From NCBI GenBank assembly GCA_019424965.1, contig JAHYYL010000016.1, forward strand, positions 1-11,002: 11,002 nucleotides of DNA, read 5' to 3'. The notes beneath the pieces were generated by a model. That model was not told the DNA's origin. It made no database searches and worked only from the letters and a program-made list of their open reading frames with translations. The position numbers and the translations under genes are program-made. This DNA is from Collinsella sp. (GTDB lineage: Bacteria; Actinomycetota; Coriobacteriia; Coriobacteriales; Coriobacteriaceae). Below are positions 5,709 to 11,002 of the stretch, one piece after another; positions within the stretch are counted from its first letter, which is position 1; each line of letters begins with the position of its first letter.

Positions 5709-7028
5709 CTATTCCTCCTCGAGTGTGACCTTGCCGCCCAGCAGGCGGTAGTGGTCGAAGAAATCGGGATAGGACTTGTTGACGGCCTCGGCGCCGTGGA
5801 TCACGACCTCGCCGGCGGCGCGGCTCGCGGCGATAGCGGCCATCATGGCGATGCGGTGGTCGTTGTGCGAATCGACCTCGCCGCCGGTGAAGGCATCGAC
5901 ACCCTTGATGATGAGGTCATCGCCGGCAATGCGCACCTGCGCGCCCAGCGCGGTGAGCTCGCGGGTGGTGGTGACCAGGCGGTCGGATTCCTTGATGCGC
6001 AGACGGGCGCAATCGCGGATAAAGGTGCGGCCCTGTGCCAGTGAGGCCACGGCCGAGATGACGGGCACCAGGTCCGGAATGTCGTGGGCACTCATCTCAA
6101 AGCCGGCGAGCTTGTCGGACTGCACGGTGGCGGCGTTGGTGGAGCGCACGATGCGGGCGCCAAAGCGCGAAAGCGCGGCAAGCACGTTACGGTCGCCCTG
6201 TGCGGAGCTTAGCGACACGCCCTCGACGGTGATTGGGTCGGTGCCGATGGCACCGGCGCACAGCCAAAAGGCAGCGTTGGACCAGTCGCCCTCGACGGCT
6301 ACGCTGCCGGGCGTGCGGTACGAGCCGCTGCTCACGCGGAAGTTCGTGACCTCGGGCTGGCCGTCCTTGGCCGGAATACGCTCGACGTTGACCTCGACGC
6401 CAAAGGCCTTCATGGCCTGGATCGTCAGGTTGATGTAGGGACGGCTCTCAATGAGGCCGGTTACCTGCACGCAGGAGGGCTGGGCCAGCAGCGGGGCTGC
6501 CAGCAGAAGGCCGGAGATATACTGCGAGCTCACGTTGCCCGGAAGCACAAAGGTGCCCGGGCGCATGCGGCCGCTCGTCTTGAGCGGAAAACCGCCCAGA
6601 CCCTGTAGGTCGCAGCCGGCGGCGATGATCTCGTCCGAGAGCGGGGAGAGCGGGCGGGCGCCCAAGCGCCCCTGACCCACAAAAGTTGCTTCTGCACCCA
6701 GCGCGCAGGCGACAGGCAGCATAAAGCGGAGCGTGGAGCCGCTTTCACCGCAGTCAAGCGTGCCGCCGGCAAGGGCCTTGAGCAGGCCAAACTCAACACT
6801 CTTCATGGTGGGGTGGACCTGGAAGCCGTCCTCGACGGTCTCGATGCGAGCACCCAGGGCCGTAAGGCAACGCACCGTGGCCTCGATGTCGGCGCAGGTG
6901 GTATTGCAGGTGACGTGTGTCTCGCCGTTGGCAAGCGCAGCGCAGATGATCAGGCGATGCGCCATCGACTTGGACGCGATGGCGGGAACGGTGCCCTTGA
7001 GCGGGGACGGGGTGATGCGGGCTAGCAT
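5709..7028 (-). CDS. aroA: 3-phosphoshikimate 1-carboxyvinyltransferase (EPSP synthase)
   Basis: A 439-residue cytosolic enzyme that joins PEP to shikimate 3-phosphate. Two-domain EPSP synthase features in order: GTVPAIASKSMAHR (12-25, K20), the PEP/phosphate loop CGESGSTLRF (93-102, G97, R101), RLGARPLSP (121-129, R121 and R125), SSQY (167-170), DIPD (316-319, catalytic D319), RIKESDR (344-350, E347 and R350) and DHRIAMM (390-396), plus K418 near the C-terminus. The residue aligned with E. coli P101, which influences glyphosate response, is F102 here, while the glycine aligned with G96 is kept. Length is slightly above the E. coli enzyme (427). Its ATG overlaps the end of aroB by seven bases (ATGCTAG), a sign of translational coupling. 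Its last codons, three glutamates, double as the ribosome binding site of aroC. The identity is secure. Inhibitor behaviour cannot be read from the sequence alone. Confidence 0.96.
   Translation of the reverse strand: MLARITPSPLKGTVPAIASKSMAHRLIICAALANGETHVTCNTTCADIEATVRCLTALGARIETVEDGFQVHPTMKSVEFGLLKALAGGTLDCGESGSTLRFMLPVACALGAEATFVGQGRLGARPLSPLSDEIIAAGCDLQGLGGFPLKTSGRMRPGTFVLPGNVSSQYISGLLLAAPLLAQPSCVQVTGLIESRPYINLTIQAMKAFGVEVNVERIPAKDGQPEVTNFRVSSGSYRTPGSVAVEGDWSNAAFWLCAGAIGTDPITVEGVSLSSAQGDRNVLAALSRFGARIVRSTNAATVQSDKLAGFEMSAHDIPDLVPVISAVASLAQGRTFIRDCARLRIKESDRLVTTTRELTALGAQVRIAGDDLIIKGVDAFTGGEVDSHNDHRIAMMAAIAASRAAGEVVIHGAEAVNKSYPDFFDHYRLLGGKVTLEEE
5712..5719 (-). promoter_or_regulatory. aroC ribosome binding site inside aroA
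   Basis: Minus-strand AGGAGGAA lies just before the aroA stop and ends four bases before the aroC ATG. It is made of the terminal glutamate codons of aroA, so aroC translation is tied to the end of aroA. Confidence 0.75.
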
Positions 7029-8128
7029 GCGGATGCGTCTCCCTTCTGGCCGAGGCCCTCGGCAATGAGTTCGTGGAAAGTGGAAAGCGGTGTGCGGTCG
7101 ATGCTGCAGCGGCCAATGCCGTGCGGAATCACCAGGTCGATGGTGTCGCCCGCGCGCTTCTTGTCGTGGAGCGCCTCGGCAAAGACGGTATCGGCATCTA
7201 GGTCGCAGCGGGTCTTGAGGCCATGGCGGGCGCAGAGCTCCTCAATACGACCGGGCAGTGCAGCATCGCAAGCGCCGTGCAGGGCCGCGGCGCGCGTGAT
7301 GATGCCCATGCCGATCGACACGCAGTTGCCGTGTCCCAGCTCAAAGTGCTCGCAGGCCTCGACGGCGTGTCCGGCGCTGTGTCCAAAGTTGAGGAGCTTA
7401 CGCTGGTTGGTTTCGCGCTCGTCGGCGACGACCACGGCGCGCTTGATGTCGATATTGCGGGCGATGATGAGCGCTACGCGGGCCACATCGCGGTTGAGCA
7501 GCTCCAGCGTGAGCGGGGTCTTCTCCAGCTCGGCGAAAAGCTCCGGGTCGGCGATCACGGCGTGCTTGACGACCTCGCCGCAGCCGTCGGCGAACTGCTC
7601 GGGCGTGAGGGTGGCCAGGCACCCCACGTCGGCAATAACCACGCTCGGCTGCCAAAAGGCGCCGGCCAGGTTCTTGCCGGCAGCCAGGTCTATGGCGGTC
7701 TTGCCGCCCACCGACGAATCCACCATGGCGAGCAGGCTCGTGGGGATCTGCACAAACTTGCAGCCGCGCATGTAGGTGGCGGCCACAAAGCCCGCCACGT
7801 CGCCCACGACGCCGCCGCCGAGTGCCACGATCACGTCGGAGCGCGAAAGCTCGTGCTCGGCCACAAACTCCAAAATGGCAACGTAGGTCTCGGCGCGCTT
7901 ATGGGCCTCGCCGGCCTCGAAGGTGCAGATGCTCACCTCGTAGCCTGACGCCTCCAGGCTCTGCTTAACGGGCATCTGGTAGAGCGGGCCCACGTTGGTG
8001 TCCGTCACGATGACGGCCTTGGTGCCGCCGGCGGTGGCGCGCACGAGCGGCCCCGCCTGCTCCAGCAAAAACGTGCCAACATGCACCTGGTAGGGGCGTG
8101 CAGTGTCGATATCGATGGTAATCGCCAT
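7022..8128 (-). CDS. aroB: 3-dehydroquinate synthase
   Basis: A 368-residue cytosolic enzyme for the second shikimate step, DAHP to 3-dehydroquinate, using a catalytic NAD and a divalent metal such as zinc. The NAD-binding glycine loop is GGGVVGDVAGFVA (104-116). The block PTSLLAMVDSSVGGKTAID (129-147) and K152 form the substrate site. The metal ligands are E185 (in GCGEVVKH, 182-189), H250 (in LNFGHSAGH, 246-254) and H266 (in GHGNCV, 265-270), in the same order and spacing as in characterised enzymes. Length is normal. The start at 8128 follows AAAGGA about ten bases upstream. A gap of 36 bases separates it from tyrA and holds nothing else visible. At its 3' end it overlaps aroA by seven bases. 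The identity is secure. Confidence 0.96.
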   Translation of the reverse strand: MAITIDIDTARPYQVHVGTFLLEQAGPLVRATAGGTKAVIVTDTNVGPLYQMPVKQSLEASGYEVSICTFEAGEAHKRAETYVAILEFVAEHELSRSDVIVALGGGVVGDVAGFVAATYMRGCKFVQIPTSLLAMVDSSVGGKTAIDLAAGKNLAGAFWQPSVVIADVGCLATLTPEQFADGCGEVVKHAVIADPELFAELEKTPLTLELLNRDVARVALIIARNIDIKRAVVVADERETNQRKLLNFGHSAGHAVEACEHFELGHGNCVSIGMGIITRAAALHGACDAALPGRIEELCARHGLKTRCDLDADTVFAEALHDKKRAGDTIDLVIPHGIGRCSIDRTPLSTFHELIAEGLGQKGDASAC

Positions 8129-8164
8129 AAGCTTCGGTCCTTTCGACCTGGCGTGATGGGTTGT

Positions 8165-9079
8165 CTAGTGGGAGGCCTCGTCGTCGAGTGCGCGCTTAAT
8201 GCGGTCGCCCTCGGCAAGGAGATTCTCTAGATAGCGCTGGTCGCGGTCCTTGAGCGCGCGGCTGTAGGCGCCAAGCGATTCGATCAGATAGTCGATCTCG
8301 AAGGCGAGCGCGTCGGCGTCGTCGATCATGAGCTCGGACCACATTTGCGGGTTGAGGTGCGCCACGCGGGTGAGATCGCGGTAGCTACCGGCCGAAAAGC
8401 CGTGGTGGACCTGGGCAGTGGGGCTTTTGACGTAGGCGTTGGATACCACGTGCGCAAGCTGGCTCGTGAAGGCGATGACACGGTCGTGCTCGGCGGCGCT
8501 CGTTACGCTGAACTTGCCAAAGCCCAAGGGGCGCACCATCTCGCGCACCTGGCCCAAAAGCTCCAGCTTGAGCGCATCGTCCACCGCGGGCGGTACGAGC
8601 ACCAGCGGGGCGCCCTGGAACAGGTCGGCGCGGGAGTGTGCATAGCCCGAGTACTGCGTGCCCGCCATGGGGTGCGCGCCCACAAAGTAAAAGCCGTGCT
8701 CGCGGGCAAGCTGAAAGGCGCGCTCGCACACGATACCCTTGACGCCCACCGTGTCAATTACCACGGGGCCCATGATTGCCTCGGTATCGGTGGCGTCGGC
8801 GAGTGCCTGGGCGTGTGCCTCGAGCCACTCGATGCAGGCTTCGGGGTAGCAAGCCAGGACGATGATGTCGCATTCGCCGAGCGTCTCGTCGTTGAGCTCG
8901 CCGGCAACGGTGCCCATGCTGGCAGCCGTCATGACATCGTCATCGGGATCCCAGGCCAGCACGCGGACGCCCGCCTGCGCATAGCCGCGGGCAAAGCTGC
9001 CGCCGATGAGGCCAAGGCCGACGATGCCGGCGCACTTGGGGCCGCCCTGGTTAACGCGCGCGTTTCTCACTGTACCCAT
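8165..9079 (-). CDS. tyrA: Prephenate dehydrogenase (TyrA family)
   Basis: A 304-residue cytosolic enzyme of the tyrosine branch: oxidative decarboxylation of prephenate to 4-hydroxyphenylpyruvate, with NAD or NADP. The Rossmann loop is GLGLIGGS (21-28). IDTVGVKG (108-115) follows, then GAHPMAGTQYSGY (134-146, H136 is the likely catalytic histidine), TSQLAHVVS (205-213, H210) and the substrate region SYRDLTRVA (232-240, R238). The protein ends soon after the dehydrogenase fold and lacks a C-terminal ACT domain, so tyrosine feedback, if any, must act at the active site or through aroF. Use of arogenate instead of prephenate cannot be excluded by eye. The ATG lies three bases after the aroF stop, and the ribosome binding site GGAG is formed by the last aroF codons. 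It is fully separate from chorismate mutase, unlike the E. coli TyrA fusion. Family is secure; substrate is likely. Confidence 0.94.
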   Translation of the reverse strand: MGTVRNARVNQGGPKCAGIVGLGLIGGSFARGYAQAGVRVLAWDPDDDVMTAASMGTVAGELNDETLGECDIIVLACYPEACIEWLEAHAQALADATDTEAIMGPVVIDTVGVKGIVCERAFQLAREHGFYFVGAHPMAGTQYSGYAHSRADLFQGAPLVLVPPAVDDALKLELLGQVREMVRPLGFGKFSVTSAAEHDRVIAFTSQLAHVVSNAYVKSPTAQVHHGFSAGSYRDLTRVAHLNPQMWSELMIDDADALAFEIDYLIESLGAYSRALKDRDQRYLENLLAEGDRIKRALDDEASH

Positions 9080-9082
9080 GGG

Positions 9083-10105
9083 CTACTCCATGGTCTCTTG
9101 GCAGACAACCTCGCGGATGGCTCGGATGCGACGCATGGTGTCGTCGAACTGATCGGGGGTGAGGGCCTGGGCGCCGTCGGACCATGCGCGGCTGGGCTCG
9201 TCGTGGACCTCGATCTCTAGGCCGTTGGCACCGCAGGCGGTCGCGGCGAGCGCCATGGGCTCAACGTAGCGGGTGTAGCCGGTGGCGTGGCTGGGGTCGG
9301 CGACGACGGGCAGGTGCGACAGGTGGTGCAGCACCGGCACGGCATTGAGGTCGAAGGTGTTGCGGGTGCGGGTCTCGAAGGTGCGGATGCCGCGCTCGCA
9401 CAGGATGACGTTGTCGTTGCCCTCGCTCATGATGTACTCGGCGGCCATGAGCAGCTCATCGATCGTGCCGGACATGCCGCGCTTAAGCAAGATCGGAGTC
9501 TTGGTCTTGCCGACCTCTTTGAGCAGAGGGAAGTTCTGGGCGTTGCGGGCGCCGATCTGCATGACGTCGATCTTCTTGTCCAGGAAGACCTGCACGTCGC
9601 GCGGGTCCATGATCTCGGTGACGATCGGCATGTCGAGCTCGGCAGACGCCTCGCACAGCAGGTCCAGACCGGCGGGGCCCATGCCCTGGTAGGCGTACGG
9701 GGAAGTGCGGGGCTTGTAGGCACCGCCGCGCAGCATCGTGGCACCGGCGTCCTTCACGCGGCGGGCGATGCGGATGAGGTTCTCGCCCTCGACGGAGCAC
9801 GGGCCGGCGATGACCTGGAACTGATCGCCGCCGATCTTGACGCCGTGGCCGCAGCCGATGACGGAGTCCTCGGGGTGGAACTTGCGGTTGGCGCGCTTGA
9901 ACGGCTCGGAGACGCGCTGCACGCGCTCGACGACATCCATGGACTCGAGCAGGAACGGGTCGATCTTGGTCGTATCGCCCACCAGGCCGATGATCGTCTC
10001 ATTCTCGCCGCGCGAGACATCGGTCTTCAGGCCCTTTTTCTCAATCCAGCTGACGATATGGCTGACGGCCTCGTCGCTGGCGCTCTCTTTTAAAATTGCA
10101 ATCAT
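9083..10105 (-). CDS. aroF: DAHP synthase, type I-beta with regulatory domain
   Basis: A 340-residue cytosolic enzyme for the first committed step: PEP plus erythrose 4-phosphate to DAHP. Residues 1 to about 70 form a ferredoxin-like N-terminal domain like that of the Thermotoga maritima enzyme, where it mediates inhibition by tyrosine and phenylalanine. The barrel follows: AGPCSVE (100-106), RGGAYKPRTSPY (126-137), QIGARNAQN (183-191), LKRGM (207-211, K208 and R209), ERG (237-239) and VVADPSHATG (267-276). The expected metal ligands are C103, H273, E299 and D310, each one position on from the T. maritima residues as I recall them. The start at 10105 is set by GAGGTGAGAGG upstream. The longer in-frame ATG at 10153 lies in the loop of the leader hairpin and is rejected. 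It is the first gene of the operon, the usual place for control of pathway entry. The identity is secure. Confidence 0.96.
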   Translation of the reverse strand: MIAILKESASDEAVSHIVSWIEKKGLKTDVSRGENETIIGLVGDTTKIDPFLLESMDVVERVQRVSEPFKRANRKFHPEDSVIGCGHGVKIGGDQFQVIAGPCSVEGENLIRIARRVKDAGATMLRGGAYKPRTSPYAYQGMGPAGLDLLCEASAELDMPIVTEIMDPRDVQVFLDKKIDVMQIGARNAQNFPLLKEVGKTKTPILLKRGMSGTIDELLMAAEYIMSEGNDNVILCERGIRTFETRTRNTFDLNAVPVLHHLSHLPVVADPSHATGYTRYVEPMALAATACGANGLEIEVHDEPSRAWSDGAQALTPDQFDDTMRRIRAIREVVCQETME

Positions 10106-10111
10106 GGTGTG

Positions 10112-10122
10112 CCTCTCACCTC
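10112..10122 (-). promoter_or_regulatory. Ribosome binding site of aroF
   Basis: Minus-strand GAGGTGAGAGG gives two overlapping binding options, the nearer ending six bases before the ATG at 10105. It fixes the start against an in-frame ATG 16 codons upstream. Confidence 0.7.
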
Positions 10123-10138
10123 GATGGATAACCCTTGC

Positions 10139-10163
10139 AAAAACGGCCCGCATCGCGAGCCGT
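10139..10163 (-). terminator. Candidate attenuator in aroF leader
   Basis: On the minus strand ACGGCTCGC, a three-base loop GAT and GCGGGCCGT form a 9-bp GC-rich stem with one G-U pair, followed at once by a tract of five Ts. It ends 33 bases before the aroF start. Read on the plus strand there is no U tract, so it acts on the aro operon and not on the tRNA side. Its place in front of the first gene suggests that transcription is stopped early under some condition. The 3' arm can alternatively pair with AACGGCCC encoded at 10219-10226. Confidence 0.6.
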
Positions 10164-10183
10164 GTACATATGGTGCATGAGAG

Positions 10184-10216
10184 TTTATACTATCTGACTC
10201 GCTTTTGCCTTCTAAA
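10184..10216 (-). promoter_or_regulatory. Possible promoter of the aro operon
   Basis: On the minus strand TTTAGA (10211-10216) is followed after 18 bases by TAGTAT (10187-10192), which overlaps TATAAA (10184-10189). These are imperfect boxes, but they are the best found in the 204 bases between aroF and the tRNA gene. A start near 10178 would give a leader of about 70 bases carrying the attenuator hairpin. A promoter further upstream is also possible. Confidence 0.35.
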
Positions 10217-10268
10217 GTGGGCCGTTGAGCCGCGTCTTCCTCGGAATTGCAAAGCTTTTTCTTTTATT

Positions 10269-10298
10269 TTGATAGCCCGTGGTGCACTTGGGTATAAT
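10269..10298 (+). promoter_or_regulatory. Promoter of tRNA-Arg gene
   Basis: TTGATA (10269-10274) and a perfect TATAAT (10293-10298) are separated by 18 bases. The boxes end 11 bases before the mature tRNA, the usual arrangement for a singly transcribed bacterial tRNA. Confidence 0.8.
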
Positions 10299-10309
10299 GC
10301 CAAACGTTG

Positions 10310-10386
10310 GCCCTATTAGCTCAGGGGATTAGAGCGTCTGCCTCCGGAGCAGAAGGCCGTTGGTTCGAATCCAACATGGGGCACCA
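10310..10386 (+). tRNA. tRNA-Arg (anticodon CCG)
   Basis: A complete 77-base cloverleaf. The acceptor stem GCCCTAT pairs with ATGGGGC with one G-U pair. The D arm is GCTC/GAGC. The anticodon stem TCTGC/GCAGA encloses the loop CTCCGGA, giving anticodon CCG, which reads the arginine codon CGG. The T arm is GTTGG/CCAAC around TTCGAAT. Discriminator A and the CCA tail (10384-10386) are encoded. It has its own promoter and a terminator 12 bases downstream. Confidence 0.97.
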
Positions 10387-10397
10387 TCGAACGTGAG

Positions 10398-10433
10398 ACC
10401 GTCCGAACCTCGCATGGTCCGGGCGGTTTTTCT
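10398..10433 (+). terminator. Intrinsic terminator of tRNA-Arg
   Basis: ACCGTCCGAACC (10398-10409) pairs with GGTCCGGGCGGT (10416-10427) across a six-base loop, with one G-U pair and one A-C mismatch. The stem is followed by a T-rich tract. It ends the tRNA transcript just before the P-type ATPase gene. Confidence 0.85.
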
Positions 10434-10462
10434 TATACCGACGCGACGTGATGGGACGTGGT

Positions 10463-11002
10463 ATGGCAGCAACGGATATCGAGCGCGGACTCTCGACCGC
10501 CGAGGTCGAGGAGCGCATCGCCGCCGGTAAGATCAACCGCAACATGGAGCTCAAGACCAAGTCGGTCAAAGAGCTCATCATCGAGAACCTCTGCACGCTG
10601 TTCAATTTGATCAACGTGATCTTGGCGTTCCTGGTCATTTTGACCGGTTCGTTTAAGAACCTGACGTTTCTGTTCGTGGTGTTTCTCAATACCGCTATTG
10701 GCGTCATTCAGTCCATGCGTTCCAAGAAGATGGTCGATAAGCTCACGCTGCTGACCTCCAAGAAGGCCATCGCGGTGCGCGACGGCGCCGAGGTGGAGCT
10801 CGACCTGGACCAGATCGTGCTCGACGACATCATCCGCCTGGGGCGCGGCGACCAGATTCCCGCTGACGCCGTGGTGGTTTCGGGCGAGGCGCTCGTGAAC
10901 GAGAGCCTGTTGACGGGCGAGAGCGACCTTATTAAGAAACAGCCCGGTTCCGAGCTCATGAGCGGCAGCTTTATCGACTCGGGCCTGCTGCGCGCCCGTG
11001 TG
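10463..11002 (+). CDS. Cation-transporting P-type ATPase, N-terminal part
   Basis: The first 180 residues of an inner-membrane ion pump, cut by the window edge. Residues 9-26 (GLSTAEVEERIAAGKINR) are the cytosolic N-terminal helix typical of cation ATPases. Two hydrophobic segments, about 43-61 and 67-83, form the first transmembrane hairpin. SKKMVDKL (87-94) follows, then the actuator domain with GDQIPAD (129-135) and the dephosphorylation motif TGES (151-154) in NESLLTGES. The phosphorylation motif DKTGT lies beyond the window. No heavy-metal CXXC domain precedes the membrane part. The style recalls the CtpE-like group, linked to calcium, but the ion cannot be decided from this fragment. 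The ATG at 10463 is chosen because the family-like sequence begins there; an in-frame ATG at 10451 and a GTG at 10448 are alternatives and no strong ribosome binding site separates them. Class is secure; substrate and exact start are not. Confidence 0.88.
   Translation, partial: MAATDIERGLSTAEVEERIAAGKINRNMELKTKSVKELIIENLCTLFNLINVILAFLVILTGSFKNLTFLFVVFLNTAIGVIQSMRSKKMVDKLTLLTSKKAIAVRDGAEVELDLDQIVLDDIIRLGRGDQIPADAVVVSGEALVNESLLTGESDLIKKQPGSELMSGSFIDSGLLRARV

Noticed and set aside
8345..9220. A 291-codon plus-strand open frame antisense to tyrA
   Set aside because: High-GC coding DNA often leaves long open antisense frames. tyrA on the minus strand has full family motifs here, and the plus-strand product shows no recognisable fold and is rich in Ala, Gly, Val and His.
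9287..10093. A 268-codon plus-strand open frame antisense to aroF
   Set aside because: It mirrors aroF, whose catalytic and metal-binding motifs are all on the minus strand. No family resemblance or ribosome binding site supports the plus-strand frame.
10106..10153. A 16-codon longer aroF
   Set aside because: The upstream ATG lies in the loop of the leader hairpin and has no ribosome binding site. The start at 10105 has a good one and gives the family length.
10106..10309. T-box or other known riboswitch upstream of aroF
   Set aside because: The leader is short and I see no T-box core sequence or other conserved riboswitch signature, only the simple hairpin.
10310..10386. tRNA-Arg as an integration site for a mobile element
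   Set aside because: There is no integrase gene and no repeat of the tRNA 3' end within the window. The downstream gene is an ordinary transporter.
1..11002. CRISPR arrays, insertion sequences, rRNA genes or phage genes
   Set aside because: No regularly spaced direct repeats, transposase or integrase motifs, or rRNA sequences were seen on either strand.

Overview
The window is high-GC bacterial chromosome dominated by one gene cluster on the minus strand. GC content, tight gene packing, an AroE-AroK fusion and the overall style of the proteins suggest a gut actinobacterium of the class Coriobacteriia, for example Collinsella. That assignment is inference from memory of such genomes, not a database result.

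Layout. Positions 1-86 hold no gene I can support. Positions 87-1537 (minus) hold a two-gene cassette of unknown function: a small DUF4869-like protein followed, with a one-base stop/start overlap, by a P-loop ATPase with a possible Toprim-like C-terminal part. Hand counts on sample lines give about 47% GC here against 62-67% in the neighbouring operon, so the cassette looks like an accessory insertion. A strong hairpin at 1587-1622 separates it from the operon upstream.

Positions 1668-10105 (minus) are an eight-gene aromatic amino acid operon, in transcription order aroF, tyrA, aroB, aroA, aroC, pheA, aroE-aroK fusion, aroQ. Together they supply all seven steps from erythrose 4-phosphate and PEP to chorismate, then chorismate mutase/prephenate dehydratase for the phenylalanine branch and prephenate dehydrogenase for the tyrosine branch. 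Only the final aminotransferase is absent, and there are no trp genes. The genes abut or overlap at most junctions, and three upstream genes carry the next gene's Shine-Dalgarno sequence in their last codons. A perfect 12-bp inverted repeat lies between aroEK and aroQ. A terminator-like hairpin with a five-U tract lies in the leader of aroF, so attenuation of the whole operon is plausible.

Positions 10269-10433 (plus) hold a tRNA-Arg(CCG) gene with its own promoter and terminator. Positions 10463-11002 (plus) hold the N-terminal 180 residues of a cation-transporting P-type ATPase that runs off the window. The candidate for an undescribed system is the two-gene ATPase/DUF4869 cassette. The aro operon enzymes are all recognisable and intact.
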